The notes below the pieces were generated by a model that worked only from the letters and a program-made list of their open reading frames with translations, was not told the origin of the DNA and made no database searches. DNA of 64,000 bases. It comes from an uncultured Muribaculaceae bacterium (lineage in GTDB: Bacteria > Bacteroidota > Bacteroidia > Bacteroidales > Muribaculaceae). The number at the start of each line of letters is the position of its first letter. The stretch's first letter is position 1. The DNA is taken from positions 1 to 64,000 of the forward strand of contig CAJTZS010000008.1 in the NCBI GenBank assembly GCA_910584055.1, in the 5' to 3' direction. Below are positions 16,478 to 25,329 of the stretch, piece by piece. Position numbers and translations under genes: made by a program.

Positions 16478-16968
16478 ATAACGTAAGACAAGACGAGTTC
16501 ATTCCGGTGACTCGCAACATCATCAAAAACGTGCTTGAGGCCGTCGGTATGACCGCCCCGAAGTTCGCCGAAGCGCTGGGCATAAACTATCAGCGCATCT
16601 TCGACCTCCAACGTGGCCGGACGAAGAAATTCAACCCAAATATCGCGGCTCTGATCTGCGAGAAATTCCCTCAAATCAACAAGTCCTATCTCTTTACTGG
16701 CGAGGGGAGCGTACTCGTCGAGACTGAGGACGCAGTTCCAGTTGAGCATGTGCCGGCAGAACCGGCATCCGATGGCGGTGGTCTTGCTGAAATCAGCGCA
16801 CTTCTCCATCGCCTCGTGGATATGCTGGACCAGGTTAACGAAAGATCTGCGCGCCTCACTGATTTCGAGCGTCAACTTAATGAGCGCGAGGCTGCTCTTA
16901 ATGCCCGCGAATTGGACATCGAGCAACGCGAGGACGAACTCGGAATGGCTGATAAAAAAACGGTATGA
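16471..16968 (+). CDS. HTH repressor with C-terminal coiled coil
   Basis: 165 residues. An HTH of the phage repressor type (MTAPKFAEALGINYQRIFDL, about 30-50) and a KSYLFTGEGSV cap are followed by a linker and a long charged coiled coil (ERSARLTDFERQLNEREAAL), probably for oligomerisation. No LexA-like peptidase motif is seen, so induction would need an anti-repressor or another signal. The repressor of prophage B (59961) has the same two-part build. Likely binds the 15-bp motif found at its own start and at the other promoters of element A. Confidence 0.75.
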   Translation: MKDNVRQDEFIPVTRNIIKNVLEAVGMTAPKFAEALGINYQRIFDLQRGRTKKFNPNIAALICEKFPQINKSYLFTGEGSVLVETEDAVPVEHVPAEPASDGGGLAEISALLHRLVDMLDQVNERSARLTDFERQLNEREAALNARELDIEQREDELGMADKKTV

Positions 16969-17016
16969 CATTTCTTCAGTTGCACTATCGCAACATCTTT
17001 CTAAGAAAACTCAAAG

Positions 17017-17304
17017 ATGTGCTCAAACATAAATGACTGTTGCCGTCTGCGTACCGGGTCACAATGGTGTCGTCTTACAAATGAATGTTCGGGATGGGGA
17101 TGCCGGTTGCTAACTGTTATACCGAATCCTCTCCCGACTACCACCAACGAAAGAGCCCAACTCTTCAGCCGGGTGTATCGCCTGGCTGAAAGGCTGGGCG
17201 TGTTGTCTTGCCCGCACTTTGATGAACGTGCCTTAGACTCTATGGTCGAGGACGATTCACTTCTGCGCTCAATAAAAAATGAGGTCAAAAATTTGCATAT
17301 ATGA
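17017..17304 (+). CDS. Hypothetical protein, doubtful
   Basis: 95 codons in line with the repressor gene. The second half (RAQLFSRVYRLAERLGVL, then DERALDSMVEDDSLLRSI) looks like a natural helical protein; the Cys/Arg-rich first 35 residues do not. Possibly a shorter gene starting later or a decayed one. Confidence 0.3.
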   Translation: MCSNINDCCRLRTGSQWCRLTNECSGWGCRLLTVIPNPLPTTTNERAQLFSRVYRLAERLGVLSCPHFDERALDSMVEDDSLLRSIKNEVKNLHI

Positions 17305-17323
17305 TTAAAAGTTCGTAACTTTG
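17293..17323 (+). promoter_or_regulatory. Rightward promoter with operator before the tRNA-like sequence
   Basis: TAACTTTG at 17316-17323 is a consensus -7 box; TTGCATATATGATTA at 17293-17307 is the element A operator in the reverse orientation, overlapping the -33 region. A second partial copy (GCAAATATGAAGG) follows the start point. The transcript would run through the tRNA-like sequence to the terminator at 17518. Confidence 0.5.
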
Positions 17324-17404
17324 CACCGCAAATATGAAGGACGGCACAAGCAGTTCTTGATAGAAATTTTTTGGAATTTGCGCAATACACCCGCAACCTC
17401 CAAA

Positions 17405-17514
17405 GGAGTGAGAAGCTAAAGTCTGATTTACAGGCTGGTAGCACGAAAAGAGGCACGCCTGGAAAGCGTGTATACGCCAAAAGCGTATCGGGGGTTCGAA
17501 TCCCCCTCACTCCG
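17405..17514 (+). tRNA. tRNA-Ser(GGA)-like gene with oversized D-arm segment
   Basis: GGAGTGA at 17405-17411 pairs with TCACTCC at 17507-17513. The anticodon arm CACGC-CTGGAAA-GCGTG (17454-17470, anticodon GGA), a 6-bp class II variable arm and the T-arm GGGGG-TTCGAAT-CCCCC are perfect. The segment between acceptor and anticodon arm is 42 nt, where about 19-23 is usual, and no clean D-arm folds. Either a natural tRNA gene altered by an integration event or a non-functional hybrid. Adjacent terminator and promoter show that it is transcribed as a unit. Confidence 0.5.
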
Positions 17515-17518
17515 CAAG
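17459..17518 (+). repeat. Attachment-site repeat, left (attL of prophage B)
   Basis: 60 bases from the anticodon loop through the discriminator of the tRNA-Ser-like sequence. The right copy at 60619-60678 aligns without gaps. The differences in the T-stem are compensated on both arms, so each copy keeps a perfect T-arm. The longest identical blocks are CTGGAAAGCGTGT and CTCACTCCGCAAG, each 13 bp; the crossover is likely in the first, the anticodon arm. Confidence 0.7.
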
Positions 17519-17575
17519 GAACACGTTGAAAGACAACGAATTGAAGCGTTGATTCAACGTGTTCTTTCCTTTTTC
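17518..17575 (+). terminator. Rho-independent terminator after the tRNA-like sequence
   Basis: GGAACACGTTGAA (17518-17530) pairs with TTCAACGTGTTC (17553-17564), with an inner CAACG/CGTTG stem, followed by TTTCCTTTTT. It lies between attL and the integrase, so rightward transcription from element A should stop before int. Confidence 0.75.
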
Positions 17576-17650
17576 TCCCCCGGAAACGACATTAAAAAAA
17601 ACCGAAAGACTGCCGAAAATAGCTGAGAAAAGCCGAAAAATGCCGAGGTC

Positions 17651-17670
17651 TGCACGCAACATGCACGCAA
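17651..17670. repeat. Possible integrase arm-site pair, left
   Basis: TGCACGCAACATGCACGCAA contains GCACGCAA twice with an 11-bp step. A related sequence (GCGCGCAACATACGCGCAA) lies at the other end of the prophage at 60541-60559. Position near each attachment core and relatedness suggest arm-type integrase or excisionase sites. Confidence 0.35.
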
Positions 17671-17722
17671 ATATTTGAGGTAAGAAAAGCTATTAAAGTG
17701 GTTCGGAGGTGAGTTTAATGTT

Positions 17723-18994
17723 ATGACAACCGTAAAAGTTATTCTTGACAAGCGAGCCGCCAAAGACGGAAAGGCTGCTCCGCTCAAAATCTCAATCTGC
17801 CATGAAAGGCAGACATCGCTTATCTCACTGAACGTATATGTAATGCCGCACCAGTGGGATTCAGTTACGGAGAAAGTAATCGACCACCCAAATCAGCTTC
17901 AACTAAACGCTTTCATCGGAGGCCGCAAGGTCGAGGTGGAAAAGGTGCTTATTTCATTGCTCGATGATGAGATAATCAGTGGAATGAGGGCAAAAGATGT
18001 AAAAGATTACATACTTGCCAAGATTGCCCCCAAAGTGGAAAAGGCCGAAAAGCCCGAAGAAGATCCGAACACATTTATAAAATGGTTCGACCGCTTCACC
18101 GGGCGCAAGCAAGGGCGCACAAAGGCAATCTATGAGGCAACACGCAGCCGCCTTGTGGCGTGGCTCGGAGAAGCCGGCCTTGCCAAAGTGAAGTTCGAGG
18201 ACATCAAGATTTCGTGGCTCGAAAGTTTCAACGATTTCCTGGCAAAGACTTGCAAGACAAACTCGATAGCGATACATATGCGTAACATTCGCACCGTAGT
18301 TAATTACGCTATTGACAACGAGGTAACGAATACCTATGCCTTTCGCCGCTTCAAAATAAAGAGTGAGGCAACACGAAAGCGCAACTTCGACACAACAACA
18401 CTCCGCGCCATATTCTCGGCGCAGGGGTTGGAGGAATGGGAAGAAAAGTACCGCGATTTCTTCGCCCTTACATTTATGTTGGTAGGCATAAATGTGGTTG
18501 ACCTCTGCAACCTCGAAGAAATAGTGTCCGGGCGCGTCAACTATATAAGAGCCAAGACACATCGGCCTTATTCCATCAAGGTAGAGCCGGAAGCACTTGC
18601 GCTCATTGAGAAATACAGCGGCGAGAAGCACCTGCTTAACTACCTCGATGGCTGCGTCAACTACCGCCACTTTTACAACAATCTGTGTAAAGGTCTGAAA
18701 GCCGTAAAAGAAAAACTCGGTCTTTCTGAACTGACAACCTACTGGGCGCGCCATTCGTGGGCTACGATAGCTGCCAGCCTCGATATTCCCAAAGATACAA
18801 TAGCCGCAGCGTTAGGCCACGGAGGAAATACAGTAACCGACATCTACATTGAATATGATATGAGCAAGGTAGATGATGCCAACAGAAAAGTGCTTGACTG
18901 GGTACTTTACGGCAAAGATTGGCGCAAACCTGTTGAAGCCCCGGCAAAACGGCGCGGTCGGCCTCGTAAGGCGGCTGAGGCCGAAGCTGCATAA
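17723..18994 (+). CDS. int: Tyrosine recombinase (phage integrase)
   Basis: 423 residues. N-terminal arm-binding domain, SAM-like core-binding domain (about 115-215) and catalytic domain. Catalytic residues seen: the beta-hairpin Lys in RAKTHR (about 276), YWARHSW with R343 and H344, LGHGG (364-368) and the nucleophile Tyr in TDIYIEYDM (Y375 or Y378). The usual first catalytic Arg position reads VGINVVDL (254-261) with no Arg; this seems typical of the Bacteroidetes branch with a YWARHSW motif. The C-terminus carries an AT-hook (RRGRPRK). GGAGGTGAG lies 11 bases before the ATG, a rare Shine-Dalgarno-like site here. Converges with the tail gene 1 base away. Confidence 0.95.
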   Translation: MTTVKVILDKRAAKDGKAAPLKISICHERQTSLISLNVYVMPHQWDSVTEKVIDHPNQLQLNAFIGGRKVEVEKVLISLLDDEIISGMRAKDVKDYILAKIAPKVEKAEKPEEDPNTFIKWFDRFTGRKQGRTKAIYEATRSRLVAWLGEAGLAKVKFEDIKISWLESFNDFLAKTCKTNSIAIHMRNIRTVVNYAIDNEVTNTYAFRRFKIKSEATRKRNFDTTTLRAIFSAQGLEEWEEKYRDFFALTFMLVGINVVDLCNLEEIVSGRVNYIRAKTHRPYSIKVEPEALALIEKYSGEKHLLNYLDGCVNYRHFYNNLCKGLKAVKEKLGLSELTTYWARHSWATIAASLDIPKDTIAAALGHGGNTVTDIYIEYDMSKVDDANRKVLDWVLYGKDWRKPVEAPAKRRGRPRKAAEAEAA

Positions 18995-18995
18995 A

Positions 18996-20783
18996 TTACT
19001 CGGTGATTGGGTAGAAAACGCCTTTGAGTAACTGCGACATTCCCTGTTCGGTGAAGGTCGCGGTTATTTTTTCGCAGACGTATTTCTTGCCGTGTATGAT
19101 GAAAACGCTCCTTACGTTTGGTATGGAATCGGCAAGGAACTTAAAGGTTGTTTTCTTGCCTGTGTCGATACGGTGTACTATACGGCGGCTGTTGAGCTGC
19201 CGATTGTTGAGGCGCATATTGAAATGGAGATACTGAAAGTTGCTCCAGTCTTCCATAATTTCAATATCCTCCACTTGCGGATAAGGCAGTTTGCCGCGAG
19301 TGTTCTGTGCTCCGTCCCAAAAGCCGACATAGATACGGTCGTAGTATTCGGCTTTCTTCTCTTTCTCCCCTGCTTCAAGGCTCTGTATGGTGTGGGTCTG
19401 CATAAACGGATATGTGCTTTCGTCCTCCCCGGTGCCGTTGTCCTCGTCGTAGCCGGAGAAAGAGAGGAACAGGCAACGTCCGTACTTTTCTTCGGTGTAG
19501 TCTATCCGCGCCGGAACAAATTCGATTTCGATCTGGTCGGCGTCTTCGCTCTCGTCCACAATGCGCCCGCCGAAAAGATTCACAGGCTGCAACACACATT
19601 TATATGTGAACCGTAATCTGTACTTGTCAAAATAAGGGGTACGGCTGACGGCACGGATAACAAAGTATGCGTCGGCATCTTTGGCATACAGCAAGCGGTC
19701 TATCTGACTGCTTCGATGATGCTGCCCGTCCCAAGTTCGCCAGCCTTTGTTAGCGGCCAAAAGTTCGCGCATGGTATCATATATGACGGCGCGGTCTTTC
19801 CATGCCTTTATAAACCAGTCGCACGAGTAATATTTCCATACGGCATGGTCGCACTCCTTATAGACGAGGTTTTTAGCCTCGGCATACTCGCACCGGGCAT
19901 CTTCAACCGATACTTCGGTGGAGTGTTCGGAAAGCACGTCGCGCAGTTCGACGGCACCCGACGCGGCCATCAGGTCGTGCGTGAAGGCGAAAGCCACGGT
20001 ACGGGCGCGGTGGTTTATCTCAAACTCCGCGCCTAAAAAGATTTCCAGTTTCTCGAAAAACTCCGCGACAGTCCAGTGCGGCAAAGCACGGGCGTACTGC
20101 GGCGTGTACCATGCCGCCGGGAGGCAGTTGCAGACAAGCAGCCAGCGGTGTTCTTCGGATTGCTCCCATTGCGACAGGTCTACGGCATAGCCTACGGCCT
20201 CGCAAATCTTACGCACGATGAATATGAGGTAAGGCTGCCACGACAGCCCCCATGTGTCGGAGTGCCAGGAGTAATGCCCCCTGTTCTGTGTGGCATCGTC
20301 CACGGTGTATTCGGCAAGGTTCTGAATATTGCCCGAATAATCGTTTACCCACGGCAGAGCCACAGCATCGGGATAATAAGAGGGCTGCCACGCCTTTACC
20401 GGGTCGGGCTTGCCCGAAGGCCATTGGCCGAGGTCGAGTTCATTTATATAGATGTCGTCGAAGGTCTGCGAGAAGTTCTGCTCGCTGCGGCCTTCAAGGA
20501 ACTGGCATTTTACCTCGGAAGCGTTGATTTCGTTGACAGTGATGGAGCCGAATTTGAAAAACTTGCCGTGCCGTATTTCGCACTCGAAAATTACCTTACG
20601 GGCGATAACGTCCGCACGGTTGATGTTGCCGAAAATGGCCGTATTCTCCGGGCAGTCTTTCAGCGGAAAGGTTATGCTCAAAGTATAGCCGTCCGAACCG
20701 CTGAACATTCGATTTTCGGCCACATATTCAAAAGATGTGCCGGATTTGAGGACTGCATCGCGCCCGTTTATTCTAATTTCCAT
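18996..20783 (-). CDS. Phage tail-tip or baseplate-like protein
   Basis: 595 residues, beta-rich, with an N-terminal domain (MEIRINGRDAVLKSGTSFEY, LSITFPLKDCPENTAIFG) of the type found after the tape measure in Bacteroidetes siphophages. It follows the tape-measure gene, the usual place for the distal tail or baseplate hub protein, and is the last late gene before the integrase. Exact role not fixed by sequence. Confidence 0.65.
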   Translation of the reverse strand: MEIRINGRDAVLKSGTSFEYVAENRMFSGSDGYTLSITFPLKDCPENTAIFGNINRADVIARKVIFECEIRHGKFFKFGSITVNEINASEVKCQFLEGRSEQNFSQTFDDIYINELDLGQWPSGKPDPVKAWQPSYYPDAVALPWVNDYSGNIQNLAEYTVDDATQNRGHYSWHSDTWGLSWQPYLIFIVRKICEAVGYAVDLSQWEQSEEHRWLLVCNCLPAAWYTPQYARALPHWTVAEFFEKLEIFLGAEFEINHRARTVAFAFTHDLMAASGAVELRDVLSEHSTEVSVEDARCEYAEAKNLVYKECDHAVWKYYSCDWFIKAWKDRAVIYDTMRELLAANKGWRTWDGQHHRSSQIDRLLYAKDADAYFVIRAVSRTPYFDKYRLRFTYKCVLQPVNLFGGRIVDESEDADQIEIEFVPARIDYTEEKYGRCLFLSFSGYDEDNGTGEDESTYPFMQTHTIQSLEAGEKEKKAEYYDRIYVGFWDGAQNTRGKLPYPQVEDIEIMEDWSNFQYLHFNMRLNNRQLNSRRIVHRIDTGKKTTFKFLADSIPNVRSVFIIHGKKYVCEKITATFTEQGMSQLLKGVFYPITE

Positions 20784-20799
20784 AAAGAAAGATTATTGA

Positions 20800-23700
20800 T
20801 TATTTCCTTGATTTAGGCAGACGGTTTCGCATCAGGCGGTCGTATTCGTCCTGTGCGCGCTGTATGCCGTGGTCGCCTGTAACGGTATTGACGGTAACGA
20901 AAGGCTCGTTGAGCCGTTCATCGAGGCGGTCGAGCGTCGCATAGAGCCGTTCATCAGCCGCAGGTGCGGCCTGCGGCGGCACGTTGACATTGACAACGGG
21001 CATGGCCTGGGGTTGCGCGGCAAGCACCATAGGGGCTGTTATTGAGCGCGACACGTCGGCTGCGGTCAGCGATCCGACAGTGTTTGTGCGCTGTGCATAG
21101 TCGAGGGCTTCGATGAGCGGCCTTGTCTGCGGCGATTTCACGAGTTTCTGCGAGGCTACCCATTCTCCGGCATGAACCACACCGGCCACTTGGTCGGGCT
21201 TGCCCTCCGGGGTAAAGCCGCCGGATTTGTAGCCCTGCGCCTCCGATGCCTGTTGCTGCTTCTTGATGGTGGCTATCTGTATGGCACCTGCGGCAACGGC
21301 CATCGCCGCCGCTATCGGCGCAAGGATATAGCCGATAACTGGCACGGCGGCAGCGGAGCCATAGGCGTTCAGGGCATTTGTGGCTGTCTGCGCCACTGCC
21401 TGAATAACCTGCATCACGAACATTTTGCGGTTGGCCTCCTTCTTGATTTTGGCAATTTCCTTTTCTTTCTGCTTCTCGGCTTTCTTGACGCGATAGGAAT
21501 TGCCCTCTGCAAGCTCTATTTCGCGGTCGTACTTTTTTTCGGCCTTTGCCACTTCGAGGTCGGAGGAAGCTCTGACAAACTCAGAATACTGCTGCATACC
21601 GGCAGTCATCACGGCAAAGACCGATTGGGCGAGCGCGGCAAGGCGTGTCGCCCAGTTGCCTCCGTCTTCCTCGGTGCTGTCAAAAAAGTTCTTCCATGCC
21701 TCGTAGATGTCGAGAAGCTGATTGGTATGTTCGGAGCCTAACCGCCTCACGCCCTCGATTGCCTTTTTCTCGTAAGCACGGTTGATGCGGTCTTTGGCGG
21801 CCTCGGCCTGTTCGTGGGTAATCACCCCCTGGGCTTCGAGCGAAGCCACAATGTCGAGTTCACGCTTCTTCGCAAGGGCTGTCCGCGCCGCCGATCCCTG
21901 CGCGGGCCTGGCGGAGTCGGGCATATACTCGTCGGCATATTTCTTTTTCAGGTCGCTTTGCGCCCGGAGATAGTCTTCGTAAGAGATAAGCCCTGCGGCA
22001 TAAGCCTCGCCGAGCACCTGCGTTTCGAGTTCGAGGCGTTTCCCGGCTTCCTGATATTCGTACTGTTTGCGCCACTCGGCCACACGCTGCGCCAAAAGTT
22101 TCTGACGGCGCAGCCTCTCGGCGTCCTCGGCCTGTTCAATCTGCACGACATAGTTGTGGTATTCCTCGCTGTCTTTGGTATAGGCGTCGCGCATTTCCTT
22201 AAGGTACTTAACCTTAATCTCGAAAAGGCGTTGCTGCAATGCCTCCTCGTTCCCATAGAGGGCATTGCCGGGAGTGGCGGCGTCCATCTGCGCCTGTACC
22301 TCCTCGGCTGTCTTCTTGCGGTGGCTTTCCTCCACCGACATGGCGGCGTTCTTTTTCAGCCACTCGGCCTGAATCTCCGCTTTCTTTTTCAGCAGTTCCT
22401 GATAGTCCTCGTCCTCCTGAAGATTGTAGTCCTCGAAGATACGGAGGCGGTCGTCGTAGTATTTGATTTCGAGGTTGTGCTTGTAGAGAAGGAACTGCGT
22501 CCACGATTTCAGCCCCGCCGAATAATCGCTGACATTCTGTGCGGCACCGGCCTCCCATTCGCCTTTCGCATCGTTGAGTTTGTCCTTGAACTCCTTTCGC
22601 GCCTTTATTGCCGCGCGCCGTTCCTCGGCCTCGCGCGCCTTGCGGTCTTTTTCCGATTCATAGGGAGTAAAATCATCGAGAGTAAAGTCCGGGTTGCCCG
22701 CCACAGGGTCGTTGGAAGGTGTTTCAAGCACCGACAGCCGGGCACGGGCTTCATCGAGAAATTCGCTCACCTCGTTTGCGGCGATACGCCTCGTTGTTGG
22801 GTTCGGCTCGTTGATGCCTATGATTATGGCGCCGCCCTCTCCACGCTCGGCGTGGCCCTCGAAGTCGGTTATGAGTCGGCGAAGTTCCGTGGCCGAATAT
22901 CCGGCGAGAGGATTGGTTTCACGCTCAATCTGATTTATTTCCCCCATCGCGGTTGTATATTCGCCGTGGGTGCCTATCATATCGTTAACGACATTTACGG
23001 GGTGCGCCGTCCAGCCCCATTTGTCCTGTAAGCTGCCTTTGATTCCCTGCAACTCACCGACAATATCCTGACCGATAGTGCCGGTGGTCTGCAAGTCAAT
23101 GACGACGCGGTTAGTTATGCGCACGGCGTCCTTGTAAGACTTGCCGTAGGCGACAAGCTGCTCCTGCAACTTCTTCGCAAGGCCGCTGAAAGCATCGTCG
23201 AAAGTTTCCTGTGCGGCATCTTTCGCGCCCTGTATGGCACGTTCCTTAGCGGCGATGCGCGCCGCAGCCGCAAGCCTTTTGTAAGCGGCTGTAAGGTCTG
23301 TAATCTCGTTGCGCTCGTTGATTAGGCCACGCAGATACTTCCCATACTGGGATATGATAGTGTCCTTGACCTCCTTGTATTCTTTGGTTCCTCGCTTACA
23401 GGCTTCGAGTTTGCCGAAAAGTTCGTCAAGCTGCCGCTGTTCCTTTGAGAGTTCCTTTGAGAAATTGGCGGCGGTGTTGACAGCCTCGCGGAGCTTCTTC
23501 GTATATTCGGAAGTGCGGTCGCACAAAGCCTTTATAACGAGCACAAGAGCCGTAACCGCCGCGAGAATGAGGCCAAAAGGATTGGCCGACATAGCGGCGG
23601 TAAGGAGCCGGAAGGCGTGGGTGGCCGCGCCTATGCCCTGCGTAAAGGCTATCACCGCTATGCGCCCCAAAACGACAGCTATACGCCATGCGTTGTGAAG

Positions 23701-25308
23701 CGCGGTCGCGGCCTTGACAACGATATTATATGCTGCATGGGCTGTCTTCACCAGTCCGAGCCACGAATAATAGGCGGCAAAAACTGTGATGATACCAAGT
23801 ATGGCCGTGCGGTACTTTATGATGAAAGTAACGATTTGGTTCAGCACACGGAGGAACACGGAAGAAGAAGTGTAGATGTGCCGCATGACCGGGTACAGCT
23901 TCTCGCCGAGTTCCACGGCAAGCTCCGTAACCCTTTTACGGGCCTTGTCGATTGCCGCCTGTGCCGTATTGTTGAAAATGGCGTATTCGTTAGAGGCCGA
24001 GGTGCCTTCGCGGAAAGCCTGATTAGCCTCGCCCAACTGCCATTTAAGGAAGTCGAGGTGCGAAGAAAGGTTTGACAGCACCGAGGACACGCGGGCACCG
24101 TCGAGGCCGAGATCCTGGAACAGCGGCGAGAGTACGGCAAGAGCCTGGTCTTCGCCCAGTCTGCCGAGAGCTTCGAGGAACATCATCACGCCCTCCGTGG
24201 TAGACCTGTTGAGGGTTTCGATGAAAGTATTTGTTTCCAGCCCTACCTTTTTCGCCATTTCTCCCGGCTTCTTGAAAAGCTCCATAATGGTGCGCTGCAA
24301 TGCCGTGGCCGACATTTCCACCTTTTGACCGTGCGCGTCGAGCGTGGCGGCAAATGCCATGATTTCGGGTATCGTCATTTTCGCCGTCGAGCCTATGCCG
24401 GCCATACGCTGCGCAAACTCCACGATGAAAGGCTTGGCCGCGGTGCAGTTCTGCGAAAGGTGGTTGACGGTCGAGCCAACTTTCAGCATCGCGTCGCGCA
24501 CACCGTACATCTGCTCCATGCCGAAGATGTTAGACAGCTTGGCGATGGTCTGCGTGGCACCTTCGCCGAGGTCAACGAGCGCGACATTTATAATAGAGGC
24601 GGCTTCGACATACTCCTTGACGGACTGCACCGTATTGTAGCCGAGGCGTCCGCCCTCCTGTGCGAGAAGATTAAGCTGCTCGCGCGCCAGTCGTGTATCC
24701 ATGCCTTTGAAAAGCTCGTTGAGTTCGAGCACTTCGGCGGCGGTCATACGGGTGTATTTCTGCGTGTTGGCAAGTGTTTCCTCCATTTCGGCGTAAGTGT
24801 TGACGGCTTTACGTCCGGCCATCACCAGCCCCGTAATGGCGGCTACCACTCCCATTATGGCCGTCTGGCAGTTGTTCAGCCAGTTGTTGAACCTCTGCCA
24901 CCGTGTCTGCCCGACAGCCATCTGCGCGTTGACCTTAGCGATTTCAGCTTTAAGCAGTTTGATTTTGGCAATCTGCATATCCCACGCGGCAGTGCCGCGC
25001 TGTATGCCGTTAAGCTGTGATTGCAGGGTGCGCAGAGCCTTGTTAAGCTCCCTGGGTGTCGCCCTGTCCATTCGGGCAAGCACCTGTTCGGCGGTCTTGG
25101 CCGAGGACTGCAATTTCTGAATAAGGCCGTTGGTCTGTTTCAGTTCCTTTTGCAGTTTCGACATCGTGGCCTTATCTCCGGCGGTCGCGGCTTTCGCCAG
25201 TTTCTTCTCCAGTTTTGCGGCCTCGGATTGCAAGCGTTTCAGCATTTGCTGGGCCTGCTTGCCGTTGACAGATAGCGTTACCGTTGCGGAAGTATTGTAA
25301 TTAGCCAT
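20800..25308 (-). CDS. Tape-measure protein
   Basis: 1502 residues. N-terminal coiled coil (QQMLKRLQSEAAKLEKKLAKA), then the TP901-type tape-measure core (EMEETLANTQKYTRMTAAEV, EYVEAASIINVALVDLGEG). Four hydrophobic stretches follow (for example ILGIITVFAAYYSWLGLV, GLILAAVTALVLVIKAL and YILAPIAAAMAVAAGAI), separated by long charged helices. The length would set a tail of roughly 200 nm by the usual rule (inference). Coiled and membrane-active parts fit DNA delivery across the envelope. No tail-chaperone pair lies directly upstream; a 1.8-kb gene-free region is there instead. Confidence 0.95.
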   Translation of the reverse strand: MANYNTSATVTLSVNGKQAQQMLKRLQSEAAKLEKKLAKAATAGDKATMSKLQKELKQTNGLIQKLQSSAKTAEQVLARMDRATPRELNKALRTLQSQLNGIQRGTAAWDMQIAKIKLLKAEIAKVNAQMAVGQTRWQRFNNWLNNCQTAIMGVVAAITGLVMAGRKAVNTYAEMEETLANTQKYTRMTAAEVLELNELFKGMDTRLAREQLNLLAQEGGRLGYNTVQSVKEYVEAASIINVALVDLGEGATQTIAKLSNIFGMEQMYGVRDAMLKVGSTVNHLSQNCTAAKPFIVEFAQRMAGIGSTAKMTIPEIMAFAATLDAHGQKVEMSATALQRTIMELFKKPGEMAKKVGLETNTFIETLNRSTTEGVMMFLEALGRLGEDQALAVLSPLFQDLGLDGARVSSVLSNLSSHLDFLKWQLGEANQAFREGTSASNEYAIFNNTAQAAIDKARKRVTELAVELGEKLYPVMRHIYTSSSVFLRVLNQIVTFIIKYRTAILGIITVFAAYYSWLGLVKTAHAAYNIVVKAATALHNAWRIAVVLGRIAVIAFTQGIGAATHAFRLLTAAMSANPFGLILAAVTALVLVIKALCDRTSEYTKKLREAVNTAANFSKELSKEQRQLDELFGKLEACKRGTKEYKEVKDTIISQYGKYLRGLINERNEITDLTAAYKRLAAAARIAAKERAIQGAKDAAQETFDDAFSGLAKKLQEQLVAYGKSYKDAVRITNRVVIDLQTTGTIGQDIVGELQGIKGSLQDKWGWTAHPVNVVNDMIGTHGEYTTAMGEINQIERETNPLAGYSATELRRLITDFEGHAERGEGGAIIIGINEPNPTTRRIAANEVSEFLDEARARLSVLETPSNDPVAGNPDFTLDDFTPYESEKDRKAREAEERRAAIKARKEFKDKLNDAKGEWEAGAAQNVSDYSAGLKSWTQFLLYKHNLEIKYYDDRLRIFEDYNLQEDEDYQELLKKKAEIQAEWLKKNAAMSVEESHRKKTAEEVQAQMDAATPGNALYGNEEALQQRLFEIKVKYLKEMRDAYTKDSEEYHNYVVQIEQAEDAERLRRQKLLAQRVAEWRKQYEYQEAGKRLELETQVLGEAYAAGLISYEDYLRAQSDLKKKYADEYMPDSARPAQGSAARTALAKKRELDIVASLEAQGVITHEQAEAAKDRINRAYEKKAIEGVRRLGSEHTNQLLDIYEAWKNFFDSTEEDGGNWATRLAALAQSVFAVMTAGMQQYSEFVRASSDLEVAKAEKKYDREIELAEGNSYRVKKAEKQKEKEIAKIKKEANRKMFVMQVIQAVAQTATNALNAYGSAAAVPVIGYILAPIAAAMAVAAGAIQIATIKKQQQASEAQGYKSGGFTPEGKPDQVAGVVHAGEWVASQKLVKSPQTRPLIEALDYAQRTNTVGSLTAADVSRSITAPMVLAAQPQAMPVVNVNVPPQAAPAADERLYATLDRLDERLNEPFVTVNTVTGDHGIQRAQDEYDRLMRNRLPKSRK

Positions 25309-25329
25309 AATTCAATAGTTTATTGCGCA

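Larger units (their letters stand above)
1..17458. mobile_element. Element A, right part of a phage-like element with PRTRC cassette
   Basis: Some thirty tightly packed leftward genes for phage-type replication and recombination, plus a PRTRC cassette, end on the right in a rightward repressor, a promoter and a tRNA-Ser(GGA)-like sequence. Prophage B has the same right-end order (repressor, promoter, tRNA 3' end), so this boundary is probably the right attachment site of an element integrated at the same tRNA before B. No integrase or structural gene of A is visible; these would lie left of the window. Whether A is a phage, an integrative plasmid or a conjugative element cannot be decided here; PRTRC cassettes are known mainly from plasmids and conjugative elements. 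Confidence 0.6.

Noticed and set aside
17405..17514. Selenocysteine tRNA, suggested by the long D-region and long variable arm
   Set aside because: The anticodon is GGA, not TCA, and the acceptor stem is a normal 7 bp.
21814..23031. A 405-codon rightward frame
   Set aside because: Shadow of the tape-measure gene on the opposite strand; hydrophobic, Phe/Leu-rich composition typical of antisense of Glu/Lys-rich coding DNA.
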